Shown: piece by piece, positions 19,718 through 28,794 of the stretch | Layout of the letters: every line of letters starts with the position of its first letter | Position numbering within the stretch: position 1 is the first letter of the stretch | NCBI GenBank assembly: GCA_951799405.1 | Contig: OX637363.1 | Span: 558,001-622,000, forward strand | DNA from: Agapetus fuscipes | Taxonomy: Eukaryota > Arthropoda > Insecta > Trichoptera > Glossosomatidae | Reading direction: 5' to 3' | Length of the DNA stretch: 64,000 nt | Translations under genes and position numbers: made by a program | The notes under the pieces: model-generated | What the model saw: only the letters and a program-made list of their open reading frames with translations | What the model was told of the DNA's origin: nothing | Database searches by the model: none

Positions 19718-20190
19718 CAGTGGCGGCTCCAGGTAAGGTGCATCGGTGCATTGCACCCCCAGTAATAATGCCACGATCCAATACTAACAAATTTGTTCCG
19801 CATAAAATACCGTTTGTGTCATGTATGTAATGATTTTACATATTATACAGCTCCGCGAACATGAAAATACTCAGAGTTGGTAGGTATTCAAATATTGATA
19901 TTATATCGCAGTGCATTTTGTGGCTATGCCCAGTATTCTTTCTATGGACTCCAATACATTTATTTAAAAAACAGCTCAAACGGTGAATACTGAGAGCACT
20001 GTACATTTTTAAACGGAGGCCCGTGCATCGCCAAAATTCCTTGCTCTCCACATAATAAAATATCCAAAAATAACATCAAGAAAACATGGATTGGTTTTTG
20101 TATGAAATTAACTCTTGTGGTTAGGGGGGTAATCAATGACGGCTAGTATAAAAATGCACTGCTCGATGAAAAATCGACGAGCCGTCACTG
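19718..20190. mobile_element. Non-autonomous hAT-type element with 8-bp target duplication
   Basis: Starts CAGTGGCGGCTCC and ends GGCTCGTCG-type inverted sequence GAGCCGTCACTG. It is flanked by GTCAAAAT at 19710-19717 and again at 20191-20198. The CAGTG terminus and 8-bp duplication are hAT hallmarks. The 473-bp interior has one 71-codon minus frame with no transposase motif, so it depends on a partner elsewhere. Confidence 0.85.
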
Positions 20191-20199
20191 GTCAAAATG

Positions 20200-20484
20200 C
20201 ATCATCAGTTTAAAAATAACTTTTACTCGGTAAGGTGTCCGCCCGTCGCGAGGCTATCGGACTTGTCAAATGTTTGTTGCAAAATTTTAAAAACTTGATT
20301 CTTACATTATTTTTTAACAACTTAGTGAATGTGTTATAATTGTTTTATTATTGCATCATATTATTCATACATGAAATATGAATAGTTCCCAGTGTTTATT
20401 TAATATTGGTGTATTTTTTAAAAGGTGTTTTAAGGCTGCTTTGTTTCTGGCAAGTCTCTATGAGGTCCGCATGTGAAGTGGCAT
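20200..20484. other. No recognisable gene or repeat
   Basis: A+T-rich; nothing supported. Confidence 0.35.
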
Positions 20485-20487
20485 AGA

Positions 20488-20722
20488 CAATATTGTGTCG
20501 TCACCCGGCTGGGTTGCTAGGGAAAAGTCGTACAAATATTTTGTTATTGGTAGCTACGGACGGTAGTTCCATACAAAACTGACGTTTTTTTACTTACATA
20601 GCCGAGAAAAAAGTTCCGAATTCAAAAATGATCCAGCCCCATTCGTATACAATACCGTCCGTAACAACCAATAAGAAAATATTTGTATGCCTTCCACCAA
20701 GCAACCCGGCCGCTTTACGATG
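20488..20722. repeat. Inverted-repeat element, about 70-bp arms
   Basis: Left arm has GGGTTGCTAGGGAAAAG, TATTTTGTTATTGGT and ACGGACGGTA. The right arm carries the same blocks in reverse (TACCGTCCGTAACAACC, AATAAGAAAATATTTG, CAACCCGGCC). The loop is about 70 bp. Related single arms lie at 17.24 and 17.81 kb. It is likely a MITE; ends and target duplication are unclear. Confidence 0.65.
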
Positions 20723-20751
20723 TTTAACAAATTAATTTTAACAAATTATTA

Positions 20752-20985
20752 AAATTTCCTTAGTTTATATGTTGGTATGAGGCTGACCACCCATACTGTT
20801 AAAAATGGTCCACTTTGCCAATGTCAGCCCTGTTTCAGGAAAGGTCGGTAAGAGTTGCAGCGTTTATGTTCATACAAGATTGGGTTTTATATTGTAGGTT
20901 CACATTAAGCGTGTCTGCTTATGGGAATATATTTAATATTAATCTTAAATATAATATATCTTTGCAACTTATATTATAGATTATA
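20752..20985 (+). mobile_element. LINE-A unit with GATTATA tail
   Basis: Starts near TTCCTTAGTTTATATGTTGG at the common start, with an internal 20-bp loss in the ACATGCGGCATG block, and ends in TTATATTATAGATTATAG. Confidence 0.8.
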
Positions 20986-21084
20986 GAATTAATAAATCAA
21001 TTACAAGGAATAATATTTTTATCAATCGATTTCTTGAATCAAGTAAAAAATTCATTCTCTACATTTTCACATCTTTGTTTATAT

Positions 21085-21150
21085 CATATTTCAGAGAGCT
21101 CTTGAAGTGTGATACATTAATAAACAGCGCTCACCAAATAAATCATCCTA
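21085..21150 (+). mobile_element. SINE-2 or LINE-D 3' end remnant
   Basis: Only the shared type i end is present (GAGCTCTTGAAGTGTGATAC, GCGCTCACCAAATAAATC). The GCGCTCACC wording is that of SINE-2 rather than LINE-D. Confidence 0.55.
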
Positions 21151-21372
21151 TTATAAATATTATTTTCTCAAGTATCAGATACTCAAATACCACCGAATAC
21201 CAGCGACAGGCCTGTGAAGTAGGTAATACCAACAGCATTATAAATTTCGCAACCGCGGCTCGTACCGCAATCCGTACGGAACTCCGGCCGAAACTTGTGT
21301 GCGCAAATCTGCTGGCATTACAATCGCCGGGTATTATACCGAATTTGATTATCTTAGGTAATACCGCAATAC

Positions 21373-21437
21373 CGGTCGGTGGGCTAGCGGTTAAAGGCAC
21401 CGCTGCGACACCCAAAGAGTGGGGGCTCGAGTCCACG
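21373..21437 (+). mobile_element. tRNA-like sequence, possible third SINE head
   Basis: TGGGCTAGCGGTTAAAGG resembles an A box and GGCTCGAGTCC at 21423-21433 is one base from a B box, with spacing suited to a tRNA. It lies inside a 122-codon frame that I regard as accidental. It might be a decayed tRNA pseudogene or the head of another SINE family. Confidence 0.45.
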
Positions 21438-21514
21438 ACTTGAATAAATATCAACGCGAATTTTATTTCACCAGAAAATAGCGTTTCTATATCTAGGTAG
21501 ACATCTACGATATC

Positions 21515-21600
21515 TAATCTAATCTAATCTAAGTTGCAAAATATTAATGTAAAATTAGAGATTCACATTCCATGCATTTTCACAAACAGGCACGTATAAT
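21515..21600 (-). mobile_element. LINE-A tail fragment
   Basis: TCTAATCTAATCTAATC, GTTGCAAAATATTAATG and the CACAAACAGGCACG block on the minus strand, cut at 21600 by a hammerhead-like element. Confidence 0.65.
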
Positions 21601-21800
21601 GCTGGAGTGATGTTTTCCGGGATCTGTTGCCGTGGTCTGTGGGAGCTGGAGCTTCCGGACGTTTTGCCCATTTCTACGATGGGCTTCTTCAGCGTGAAGT
21701 ATGATGATGAAGATGATCTTGATGAGAACTGTTCGCAGTTCTCATCAAGATCATCTTCAGAACTGTTCACAGCTCTCATCAAGATCATCTTCATCATCTT
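21601..21800 (-). mobile_element. Hammerhead-like element with expanded hairpin sequence
   Basis: On the minus strand, 21601-21700 matches 52389-52500 closely and shares the terminus ACTCCAGCAT. The motif has an intact CTGAAGA core and stem II, but the GAAA core is AAAA here, so cleavage is not expected. Upstream it runs into a perfect 23-bp inverted repeat (21709-21758) and a partial third repeat of it. Confidence 0.55.
21709..21758. repeat. Perfect 23-bp inverted repeat with TTCG loop
   Basis: Arms 21709-21731 and 21736-21758 are exact complements around TTCG. A third, direct partial copy follows (CAGCTCTCATCAAGATC at 21770). In RNA this would be a very stable hairpin. Confidence 0.85.
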
Positions 21801-22111
21801 CTTTCTCATCAAAAGTAATAAAAATAAAACCTCAATTCGAGCCTTGTCACGCGGAGGGTGCAATATGTGACCAGCCATATAAAAAAAAAAATCGATCAAA
21901 AAATACATGTAAGGAAATAGAAACAGGAAGAAAATATAAAGATATAGAAGCAGAGAAATAAAATTTCAATATATCTTTACAATCTAGAATCTAGATAATA
22001 GATAAAAAAATTATGACATCATGTCTAAATAACTAACCTTTCTGTTTTCTCATTAAACCTGTAACCTTAGTACGAGTAGCAAAACTTGAGAAAAGTAAAG
22101 TTTACGGAAAA

Positions 22112-22196
22112 CATTAAAGCGTGATTTCTCCCAAAATCTGCCGTTTTTGTTTCTTACACTTTGTGGTCTTAGCAAAAGAGTTACAGTAATAAAAAA
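22112..22196 (+). repeat. AT-rich interspersed repeat, 5' part
   Basis: Contains the family core CTGCCGTTTTTGTTTCTTAC then TTTGTGGTCTTAGCAAAAG, as in copies at 30.5, 35.65, 39.35 and 47.5 kb. Truncated by poly-A and the next LINE-A unit. Confidence 0.65.
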
Positions 22197-22197
22197 A

Positions 22198-22392
22198 AAA
22201 TAATCTAAGTTGCAAGGATATATTCATTCAAAGCTCTCAGATGTATGCCCACAAACAAACACGTGTAGTTCGCGCTTACAAATGCTGATTGTGTACTTAC
22301 AAATAAAATCCAAACCTCAAATGAACATAAGCCCTGCAACTCTTGCCGACATTCCCTGAAACAGGGGTGACATTGGCAAAGTGAACCATTTT
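22198..22392 (-). mobile_element. LINE-A unit, 5' truncated
   Basis: Minus-strand unit of the GATTATA subfamily (AATGCTGATTGTGTAC), ending at GGCAAAGTGAACCATTTT; the first 60 bp of the unit are missing. Confidence 0.75.
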
Positions 22393-22867
22393 GTGATGAA
22401 GTGATGAAGAAAATCAAGTTCAAACGAAAATGGCAGATTTCGGGGGAAATCACTCTTGAATAATTGCCGTAAACTTTACATTTATCGAGTTCTGCAACTC
22501 GTACTTAGAGTACTGTACATTGGTTAATTTCTTTGAATTTTTAAATGAAGAATGTTAAGGAACTCCGATTAGTGGAAGTTATGTAGTTTTTTTCCAGCCA
22601 ATGACTCGGTTCCTTTCAGTTTGTATGAAATAAACGCCTAGGAACAATACGGTTTCCGCCGGCAGCGACCTTCAAGGTAAAATTCCTGCTGCCTACTAAG
22701 CCTGACTCGTTAATATGTAATATCAAAATCAAATATTATATATCGACGGCTAAAAGGAAGTAGGGCATAAGCAACAAACAACTAAATTGTTCAGGAGAGC
22801 AGTTTAAAGTTTGAGAATGCAAAAAAATTGCATAACTTTTCTATTTTTTATCATATCGTTAACATCA

Positions 22868-23168
22868 ACCGGTCCGTAGCTCAGTGGGAGCACTGCGGAC
22901 TCTGAATGGGAAGGTTGTGGGTTCGAATCCCGGCGGAGCACAAAAAATATACCATTTATATTTTAAAATTTGCTCTTCGCTGGGTTGAAAAATTCAAAAA
23001 CCTTTACCAAAGACCGATCACTGAAAGGTCCATCCAACCTTACAGCAACTGGGTCTTGCTTTAGAATTGGCGCTTTCTACAGCGGCGACCAAGCTCGCAG
23101 AGGGCTCGAGGTGTGATACACACAAAAACAGCGCTCACCAAATAAATCATCCTAATATTATTATTATT
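22868..23168 (+). mobile_element. SINE-2, tail type i, with ATT repeats
   Basis: Full-length: CCGGTCCGTAGCTCAGTGG (a variant A box closer to real tRNAs), B box GGTTCGAATCC at 22920-22930, the CTCTTCGCTGGGTTGA body, and a complete type i end with a terminal ATT run (23155-23168) like that of LINE-D. Confidence 0.88.
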
Positions 23169-23490
23169 AAGCGACGTTTTGGTCAAAAATGAGTTATGAA
23201 TGCTATCCCACTTAAAAATTTCTGCTCTTTCTAATGCGCTAACTCCCATAGCTTTACTATGATTTTTTGTTGTTGTTTATGCCAGAGCAAACAACTGCGT
23301 TTTCGAAGTATGATTTTGGTGTAACCGACAAGATTTTGGCCTTTTTTGTGCGCTTGTGACATAAAAAATTGTAAAACCACATTAATAGGAATGCCAATAG
23401 ATACCTTTATTTTTTAAATTTTAGAGCTGTTTTGATTTTAACGATATGATAAACAATAAAAAAGTTATGCAATTTTTCTGTAATCTGCAA

Positions 23491-23732
23491 GACTCAGGAC
23501 TGGGGTGACAAGGTGCAGGACAAACCTTCAGAGGTGGGGCCTGCTGGACCGTGCACAGGACACCCTGTGCGACTGCGGGGATGTCCAGGACTCGGCGCAT
23601 ATGTCGGTGTGCCCCTTAATTGGTGAAGATGCACACTGACGGACCTGTTTTAAGGGAACGACAATGCAGTGGCTGCCGCTAGTCACTGGAGATGCTGAGC
23701 ACAGTTGGTTCTGAACACTTATAGTAAGTAAG
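23491..23732 (+). pseudogene. LINE-F carboxy-terminal fragment with 7-bp target duplication
   Basis: Matches, on the plus strand, the minus-strand LINE-F piece at 41026-41400 (CAGGACTCGGCGCATATG, GTGTGCCCCTTAATTGG, CGACAATGCAGTGGCTGCC). The encoded tail has 'CDC', 'SAHMSVCP'-like spacing of the zinc-knuckle region found at non-LTR polymerase ends. Ends AGTAAGTAAG. Flanked by TCTGCAA at 23484-23490 and 23733-23739. Confidence 0.7.
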
Positions 23733-24077
23733 TCTGCAATCTCAAACTTTAAACTGCTCTCCTGAACAATTTAGTTTATGTCGCTTATGCACTATTACCT
23801 TTTAACCGTCGATATTATGTATGAAGTAAATCAATAAACTGCACACAATAATGAACGCTATTCTACCTATAAATAAAGTTTATTTTTTTACAGTTTCTTT
23901 GTATTTACTTACCGTATTTAAATTACGCAAAAATCAACGTACTGTGAAAAATGTGTTCCAAACAATCTTTCTTGAAGAAAGATTTGACGAGCGAAGTAGA
24001 ATTTTTATATATAAATCATTTGTAGTCGAGGTTCTTATCTATCGAGTTTTCTCAAAATCATCGTTGACGATTTAAAA

Positions 24078-24290
24078 AAACTAAGCTACACATATAGTGT
24101 AATTTCTTGCCGCGTTATACCCGAAGGGGTCGCATGTGGTTAGTTGAATCTATTTTTTTACAGGTAAGGGGGCCGGCCTTATTATGCCAACCACTTCATT
24201 TGAAGTGGAGGTTTCCCAGCTCCTAAGAGGGCTGGTACTTATTTCTTGTGAAGGCTGAGTAAACCTTGCCGGTATTCATTTTGGGGTTTT
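24078..24290 (-). mobile_element. SINE-1, 5' truncated
   Basis: Minus-strand 3' two thirds of SINE-1 (CTAAGCTACACATATAGTG to TTCATTTTGGGGTTT). The tRNA head is missing; a LINE-A unit follows directly. Confidence 0.75.
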
Positions 24291-24505
24291 TATGAAGCTA
24301 AACACCCATACTGTAAAAAATGGTCCACTTTGACAATGTCAACACTGTTTCAGGGAAGGTCAGAAAGAGTTGCAGGACCTTTGTTCATTTGATATTGAGT
24401 TTTTTATATTATTAGCTCACATGCGGCGAACTTATACGATTCTGTTAATGGGAATGCTGTAATTATGAATCTGAATCTATGCAACTCAGATAACAGATTA
24501 AAGAC
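24291..24505 (+). mobile_element. LINE-A unit, diverged
   Basis: Plus-strand unit beginning inside the ACCCATACTG block, with AATGTCAACACTGTTTC and a short eroded tail (GCAACTCAGATAACAG). Closely related to the fragment at 28216. Confidence 0.7.
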
Positions 24506-24562
24506 CTCTTCTATAACTTTTTACTGAATTATTTTAATTCCACAGTTTATAGTCTATATGAC

Positions 24563-24950
24563 CGGTCAGTAGTTCAGTGGTAACACTTTGGACTCTGAAT
24601 GGAAGGTTGTGGGTTCAAATCCCGGCGGAGCACAAACAATAAACAAATTTGCTCTTCGCTGGGTTGAAAAATTCATAAACCTTTACCAATGACCGGTCAC
24701 CAAAGCTCCACCCAGCCTCACAGCAGCTGCGTCTTGCTTGAGTAGGTATTGGCGCTTTGTAGCGACGACGATCAAGCTCGTAAAAAGGTCGATAGCTCAA
24801 TTGGTAGAATGCTTGCATTCCATGCCGAGATCAAAGGTTCGATCTCAAGGTTGGTTTACTCAGCCTTCACAAGAAATGAGAACCAGCCCCCCCGGAGCTG
24901 GGAAGCCTCAAATTTAACTGAAAAGTGGATGGTGTGAGGCCGGCCCCCTG
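24563..24950 (+). mobile_element. Dimeric SINE: SINE-2 followed by SINE-1
   Basis: SINE-2 (ACCGGTCAGTAGTTCAGTGG, B box GGTTCAAATCC) runs to AGCTCGTAAAAAGG at 24775-24788 and passes without gap into SINE-1 (GTCGATAGCTCAATTGG, second B-like box GGTTCGATCTC). The SINE-1 half lacks its 5' body section and its last third. The same junction occurs at 42.77 and 45.31 kb. Confidence 0.85.
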
Positions 24951-25510
24951 TATCCTGCCGCCGTTCCACTAGGGGTGGCCGGTACCTCCGCAGATGCGCC
25001 TCCACTTTTTTCTGTCCTTACAAACCACTTTCATTTCCTCAATATTCATCACCTTTTTCATACATACTCTTCTCTTATTCTCACTCTGCAGGTTCCATTC
25101 TTTCGCAATCTCACCTATTTGGTCTAACCATTCTTTCCTCGGCCTTCCCCTTCCGCGCTTTCCTCTGACATTTCCTTTATACACTTTCTTTGTTAGTCGT
25201 TCATCATCCATTCTTTCGAGATGTCCGAACCATCTCATCGTACTTTTTTGTACTCTCATTCTCAAATTCTCTTTTATACCACACTCGTTCATCACCCAAT
25301 CATTACGTACTCTATCATTCAGTGTCTTTCCAGCCATTGCTCTCAGGTAAGCCATTTCAACCGTACATACTTTACTCAGTTCACATTCATTTACTGTCCA
25401 CGCCTCACTTCCATACATCAATGTCGGAACCAATATGCCATTGTGGACCGCCAGTCTCATATTCTTCGTAAATTTCCTATTTCTTGCAATTCTTCCAATC
25501 GTTTCCAATA
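24951..25510 (-). mobile_element. LINE-C, 5'-truncated copy, minus strand
   Basis: 3' end at the left: TGTATCCTGCCGCCG in reverse gives the CGGCGGCAGGATACA terminus. The coding frame is open throughout. It lies head-to-head with the plus-strand LINE-C that starts near 25518; a short AATAT repeat (25505-25522) separates them. Confidence 0.85.
24969..25508 (-). pseudogene. LINE-C polymerase, carboxy-terminal 179 residues
   Basis: Uninterrupted frame with 'IGRIARNRKFTKNMRLAVHN', 'LVPTLMYGSEAWTV', 'MRWFGHLERMDDERLTKK', 'GRGRPRKEWLDQIGEIAKEW' and 'CGGTGHP' at the end. It covers only the region after the RT active site. Confidence 0.8.
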
Positions 25511-25517
25511 TAATATA

Positions 25518-26452
25518 ATATAATCATGGACAGTTGCATAAAAGAAGCTGGAATATCAGAGAGCGGAGTGAAAGTGGGTGAAACAAGAGTTGGAGTACTT
25601 CTTTATGCTGATGATGCTATAGTTTTAGCTGACTCGGCGGAGGAACTCCAAACGATGTTAACCAAACTAAATGATGCATTTTGTAAGAATAGCTTGAAAG
25701 TGAATGCGAATAAGACAAAAATATTAGTTTTTGACAGGAATGAAGTATGTGAGGAACTTACAGTTAATTTGAATGGAAAAAAAGTTGAAGTAGTGAATGA
25801 GTTTGACTATTTAGGAAGCAAGTTTGAGGCGAATGGTAAGATGACGAAGGAATTAGAGAAGCGTGCCAGCAAAGGAAGATGCGTGATAGGAGCGTTTGGT
25901 AGAATAGCGAAGAATAAAAGGATACCAAAGAAAATGAAAATGGTGGTACACAATTGTATATTATTGCCGACCCTGATGTATGGAAGCGAGTCATGGACGG
26001 TGAATGAAAGAGAAGTAAATAAGGTATGCACCGTAGAAATGGCTCATTTAAGAAGTATGACAGGAAAAACACTGAAAGATAGAGTGAGAAACGAATGGGT
26101 TCTGAATGAATGCGGAGTAAAAGAAAGCGTGAAAGTGAAAGTTCAAAGAAGTGTGATGCGATGGTTTGGACATATTGAAAGGATGAATGAAGACCGACTG
26201 ACAAAAAGAGTGTATAAAGGGAATGTAATAGGTAAGCGTGGAAGGGGAAGACCTAGAAAAGAATGGATTGATCAGATAAGTGAGATTGCGAATGAATGGA
26301 ATTTACAGAGTGGAAACAAGAGAAGAGCATGCATGAAAAGAGTGATGAAATTAGATGAGATGAAAGAAGTATGCAGGGACAGAGTCAAGTGGAGGCACTT
26401 ATGTGGAGGTACTGGCCACCCCTAGAGGAATGGCGGCAGGATACAAGACAAG
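25518..26452 (+). mobile_element. LINE-C, 5'-truncated copy, plus strand
   Basis: Begins within the RT domain and ends at the family terminus GGCGGCAGGATACAAGACAA, with three short ACAAG-type tail units. The extremely short 3' UTR (about 25 bp after the stop) and simple-repeat tail are typical of RTE-clade LINEs. Confidence 0.88.
25526..26425 (+). pseudogene. LINE-C polymerase with RT active-site box and carboxy-terminus
   Basis: 299 residues in one open frame. Near residues 25-40 is 'VGVLLYADDAIVLADSAEE' with the catalytic YADD. It continues through 'LKVNANKTKILVFDR', 'FDYLGSKFEANGKMTKELEKR', 'LLPTLMYGSESWTV', 'MRWFGHIERMNEDRLTKR' and 'GRGRPRKEWIDQISEIANEW' to 'CGGTGHP'. The fingers, the first catalytic Asp motif and the endonuclease are missing. 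No stops, so the copy is relatively young. Confidence 0.88.
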
Positions 26453-26456
26453 ACAA

Positions 26457-26547
26457 GTTCCCATTACACTTCTTCCTCTACTAGCGCGCTTTTCCAATTC
26501 TTTCGTCAATTTCCCATTCGACTCAAACTTGCTTCCCAGATACCCGT
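26457..26547 (-). mobile_element. LINE-C internal fragment
   Basis: The minus strand reads 'GYLGSKFESNGKLTKELEKRA', matching residues 90-115 of the adjacent LINE-C frame. A stand-alone 90-bp piece between the LINE-C tail and a SINE-1 end. Confidence 0.65.
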
Positions 26548-26554
26548 ACCCGTA

Positions 26555-26656
26555 AAAATAAATAGGTCCCGAATCACCACATGCGACCCCTTCGGGGATA
26601 ACGCAAGCAAGAAGTTACACTTTATGTGTAGCTTAGTTGTGTTGCGTTGTCTCATT
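26555..26656 (+). mobile_element. SINE-1 3' end
   Basis: Only the last third: CCGTAAAAATAAATAGGTCC, CATGCGACCCCTTCGGGG, AGAAGTTACACTTTATGTG and GTTGTGTTGCG. Confidence 0.75.
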
Positions 26657-26764
26657 TATCTCCTAATTAGAACAGTAGATAGTAATGATTGAAATTCAGC
26701 AACCCATCATATTTTTTTAAATCTAGATTTCGTAAAATTATAGGTTACCAGTTCCGCGACTAAT

Positions 26765-27292
26765 TAGTTGGTATGAGGCTGAGCACCCTAACAGTAAAAA
26801 AAATGGTCAGAAAGAGTTGTAGGACCGATGTTCATTTGAGATTGGGTTTTATATTATTTTATTTATTATTAATGAAAGAAGTATGTAAGGATAGAAAAAA
26901 ATGGCGGTTGATCTGTGATGTTGGCGGCTAGCGTTTGTTAAAGTGAAATTGGTCTTATAATTTAGTTTTTTATGTCCATGTATATATTGTTATTTATTGA
27001 TTTAAAAAAATGTAATTTGTCATGTATGTTCCTTGACTTATAGGTTGTTATGCGGCTGACCACCCATAATATAAAAAAATGGTTCACTTTGCCAATGTCA
27101 CCCTTGTTTCAGGGAAGGACGGCAAGAGTTGCAAGGCTTATGTTCATTTGAGATTGGGTTTTTATATTGTAGGTCCACATGCGGCATGTGTTAGCGCGAA
27201 ATTATACATATCTGCTTGTGGGAATGCATTTAATATAAATCTTAAATGATATATATCTTTGCAGCTTAGATTAGATTAGATTAGATTAGATT
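26765..27292 (+). mobile_element. LINE-A: a broken unit followed by a copy with last codons
   Basis: 26765-26867 is an internally deleted unit (ATGGTCAGAAAGAG joins across about 40 missing bases). From 26871 a second copy starts in the last 20 codons of the polymerase ('MKEVCKDRKKWRLICDVGG' reading) and continues through the 3' UTR, the unit (about 27031) and a TTAGATTAGATTAGATTAG tail at 27266-27290. Confidence 0.8.
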
Positions 27293-27359
27293 CAATAAAC
27301 ACTTAATTTGACATTTTCTCATTTGAGCATCCACATTTCTCAATTTGACATTTTCTCAT

Positions 27360-27657
27360 TTGACTCATAAATGGAAGGTTGTGGGTTGGAATCCCGGCGG
27401 AGCACAAAAAATATACCATTTATATTTTCAAAATATGCTCTTCGCTGGGTTGAAAAATTCATAAACCAAAAACCGGTCACTTAAGGTCCATCCAGCCTTA
27501 CAGAAACTGGGTCTTGCTTGAGTATTGGCGCTTTGTAGCGACGACCAAGCTCGTAAACAACACCTCTGCGGCACCACAACAAGTGTCATAGACCCCTAGA
27601 GTCTTTGAAATCTAGGGAGTCTCCCGCACAGGATTTCTTAAAAAAAAAAAAAAAAAA
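27360..27657 (+). mobile_element. SINE-2, 5' truncated, tail type iii
   Basis: Starts just before the B-box region (GGTTGGAATCC) and lacks the A box. The SINE-2 body is followed after AAGCTCGTAAAC by the type iii end: ACCTCTGCGGCACC, AGTGTCATAGACCCCTAG, AGGGAGTCTCCCGCACAGG and poly-A. Confidence 0.8.
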
Positions 27658-27682
27658 ACTTAGATTATAGAACTAAACAAAA

Positions 27683-28310
27683 TAATTTCCTTGACTAAAA
27701 GGTTAGTATGTGGCTGACCACCCATACTGTAAGCAATGGTTCATCATGCAAATTTTATCTCTGTTTGAGGAAAAGTCGGCAAGAGTTGCAGGGCTTATGT
27801 TCATTTGAGATTAGTTTTTTTATTTTGCAAGTCCACATTGGGCATTTGTAAGCGTGAACTTGTACCTGTCTGCGTGTGGGAATGCATTTAATATGAATCT
27901 TAAATGGTATGTATCTTTGCAACTTAGATTATGTAAAGAAATACACAAAATAATTTTCTTGACTTATAGGTTGGTATGAGGCTGACCACCCATACTTTAA
28001 AAAATGGTTTACTTTGCAAATTTCACCTTTGTTTCAGGGAAGGTTGGCAAGAGTTGCAGGGCTTATGTTCATTTGGAATGGGCTGTTATGTTGTAAGTAC
28101 ACATGCAGCAGATGTAAGCGGGAACTTATACATATCTGCTTGTGGGAATGCATTTAATATAAATCTTAAATGATATATATCTTTGCAGCTTAGATTAGAT
28201 TAGATTAGATTAGATTAGCCCACATGCGGCGAACTTATACGATTCTGTTTATGGGAATGCTGTAATATGAATCTGAATCTATGCAACTTAGATTAGAGAT
28301 TAAAGATCTT
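27683..28310 (+). mobile_element. Run of three LINE-A units
   Basis: Two near-complete units start at the common start (27686 and 27957), in tandem and same orientation, each ending with a short tail (AGATTATG; TTAGATTAGATTAGATTAG). A third, 5'-truncated piece follows at 28216-28310 (CACATGCGGCGAAC). The spacing of about 270 bp suggests insertion at tails or tandem duplication. Confidence 0.8.
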
Positions 28311-28314
28311 TAGA

Positions 28315-28515
28315 ATGACTTGTATGTTTTGAGCATTCCGATAAGAACTGGAGCGAGGCTTATAGGTGATAGGTGAGACATTTATTCTCTATCGGCGAGT
28401 GTCAAATTTTATTGAAATGAACCTTGATTCGTGACACGACATATTTCTAACGAAAAAATATAAACAATTAAAATACCTGAACTCTTGTCATTCCGATATT
28501 TCGTTCTTACGTCTG
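28315..28515. other. No recognisable gene or repeat
   Basis: Nothing supported in this stretch. Confidence 0.35.
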
Positions 28516-28519
28516 GGTC

Positions 28520-28778
28520 TAAATCTAAATCTAAGCTGCAAAGATATGTATCATTTGAGATTCATATTAAATTCATTCCACAAGCAGACACGCATAGTTT
28601 CGCGCTCACACATGCCGCATGTGGACCTACAATATAAAAACCCAATCTCAAATGAACATAAGCCCTGCAACTCTTGCCGACCTTCCCTGAAACAGGGGTG
28701 ACTTTGGCAAAGTAAACCATTTTTTTACAGTATGGGTGTTCAGCCTCATGCCAACGTATAAGTAAAGGAATGTCCTGT
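28520..28778 (-). mobile_element. LINE-A unit, fixed-start copy
   Basis: Complete minus-strand unit of the TTAGA subfamily. The tail is eroded (CTAAATCTAAATCTAAG) and the 5' end is at TAAGTAAAGGAATG. Confidence 0.8.
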
Positions 28779-28794
28779 GTGATGAGAAAAAAAA

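Larger units (their letters stand above)
22741..23814. mobile_element. MITE-M locus split by SINE-2 and LINE-F
   Basis: Left end TATCGACGGCTAAAAGGAAG is preceded by TA (22739-22740). The right end is TTTTAACCGTCGATA. The left 125 bp are in one orientation; after the SINE-2 the remainder reads in the opposite orientation, so either two MITE-M copies met here or an inversion occurred. A LINE-F fragment with a TCTGCAA duplication sits in the right part. Confidence 0.7.

Noticed and set aside
21607..21961. Acidic 87- and 86-codon frames with Asp/Glu/Ser-rich segments
   Set aside because: Caused by the GATGATGAAG repeats and the 23-bp hairpin; no conserved domain.
22868..22940. Functional tRNA gene in SINE-2
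   Set aside because: Same reason: repeated head with fixed downstream body and LINE-like tail; no proper acceptor stem.
24951..26452. Twin-primed single LINE-C insertion
   Set aside because: Both halves carry the same 3' end, whereas twin priming would invert only the 5' part of one copy.
27266..27292. Telomere-type repeats (TTAGA/GATTA runs)
   Set aside because: Insect telomeres are typically TTAGG. These runs always sit at the end of LINE-A units and are its microsatellite tail.
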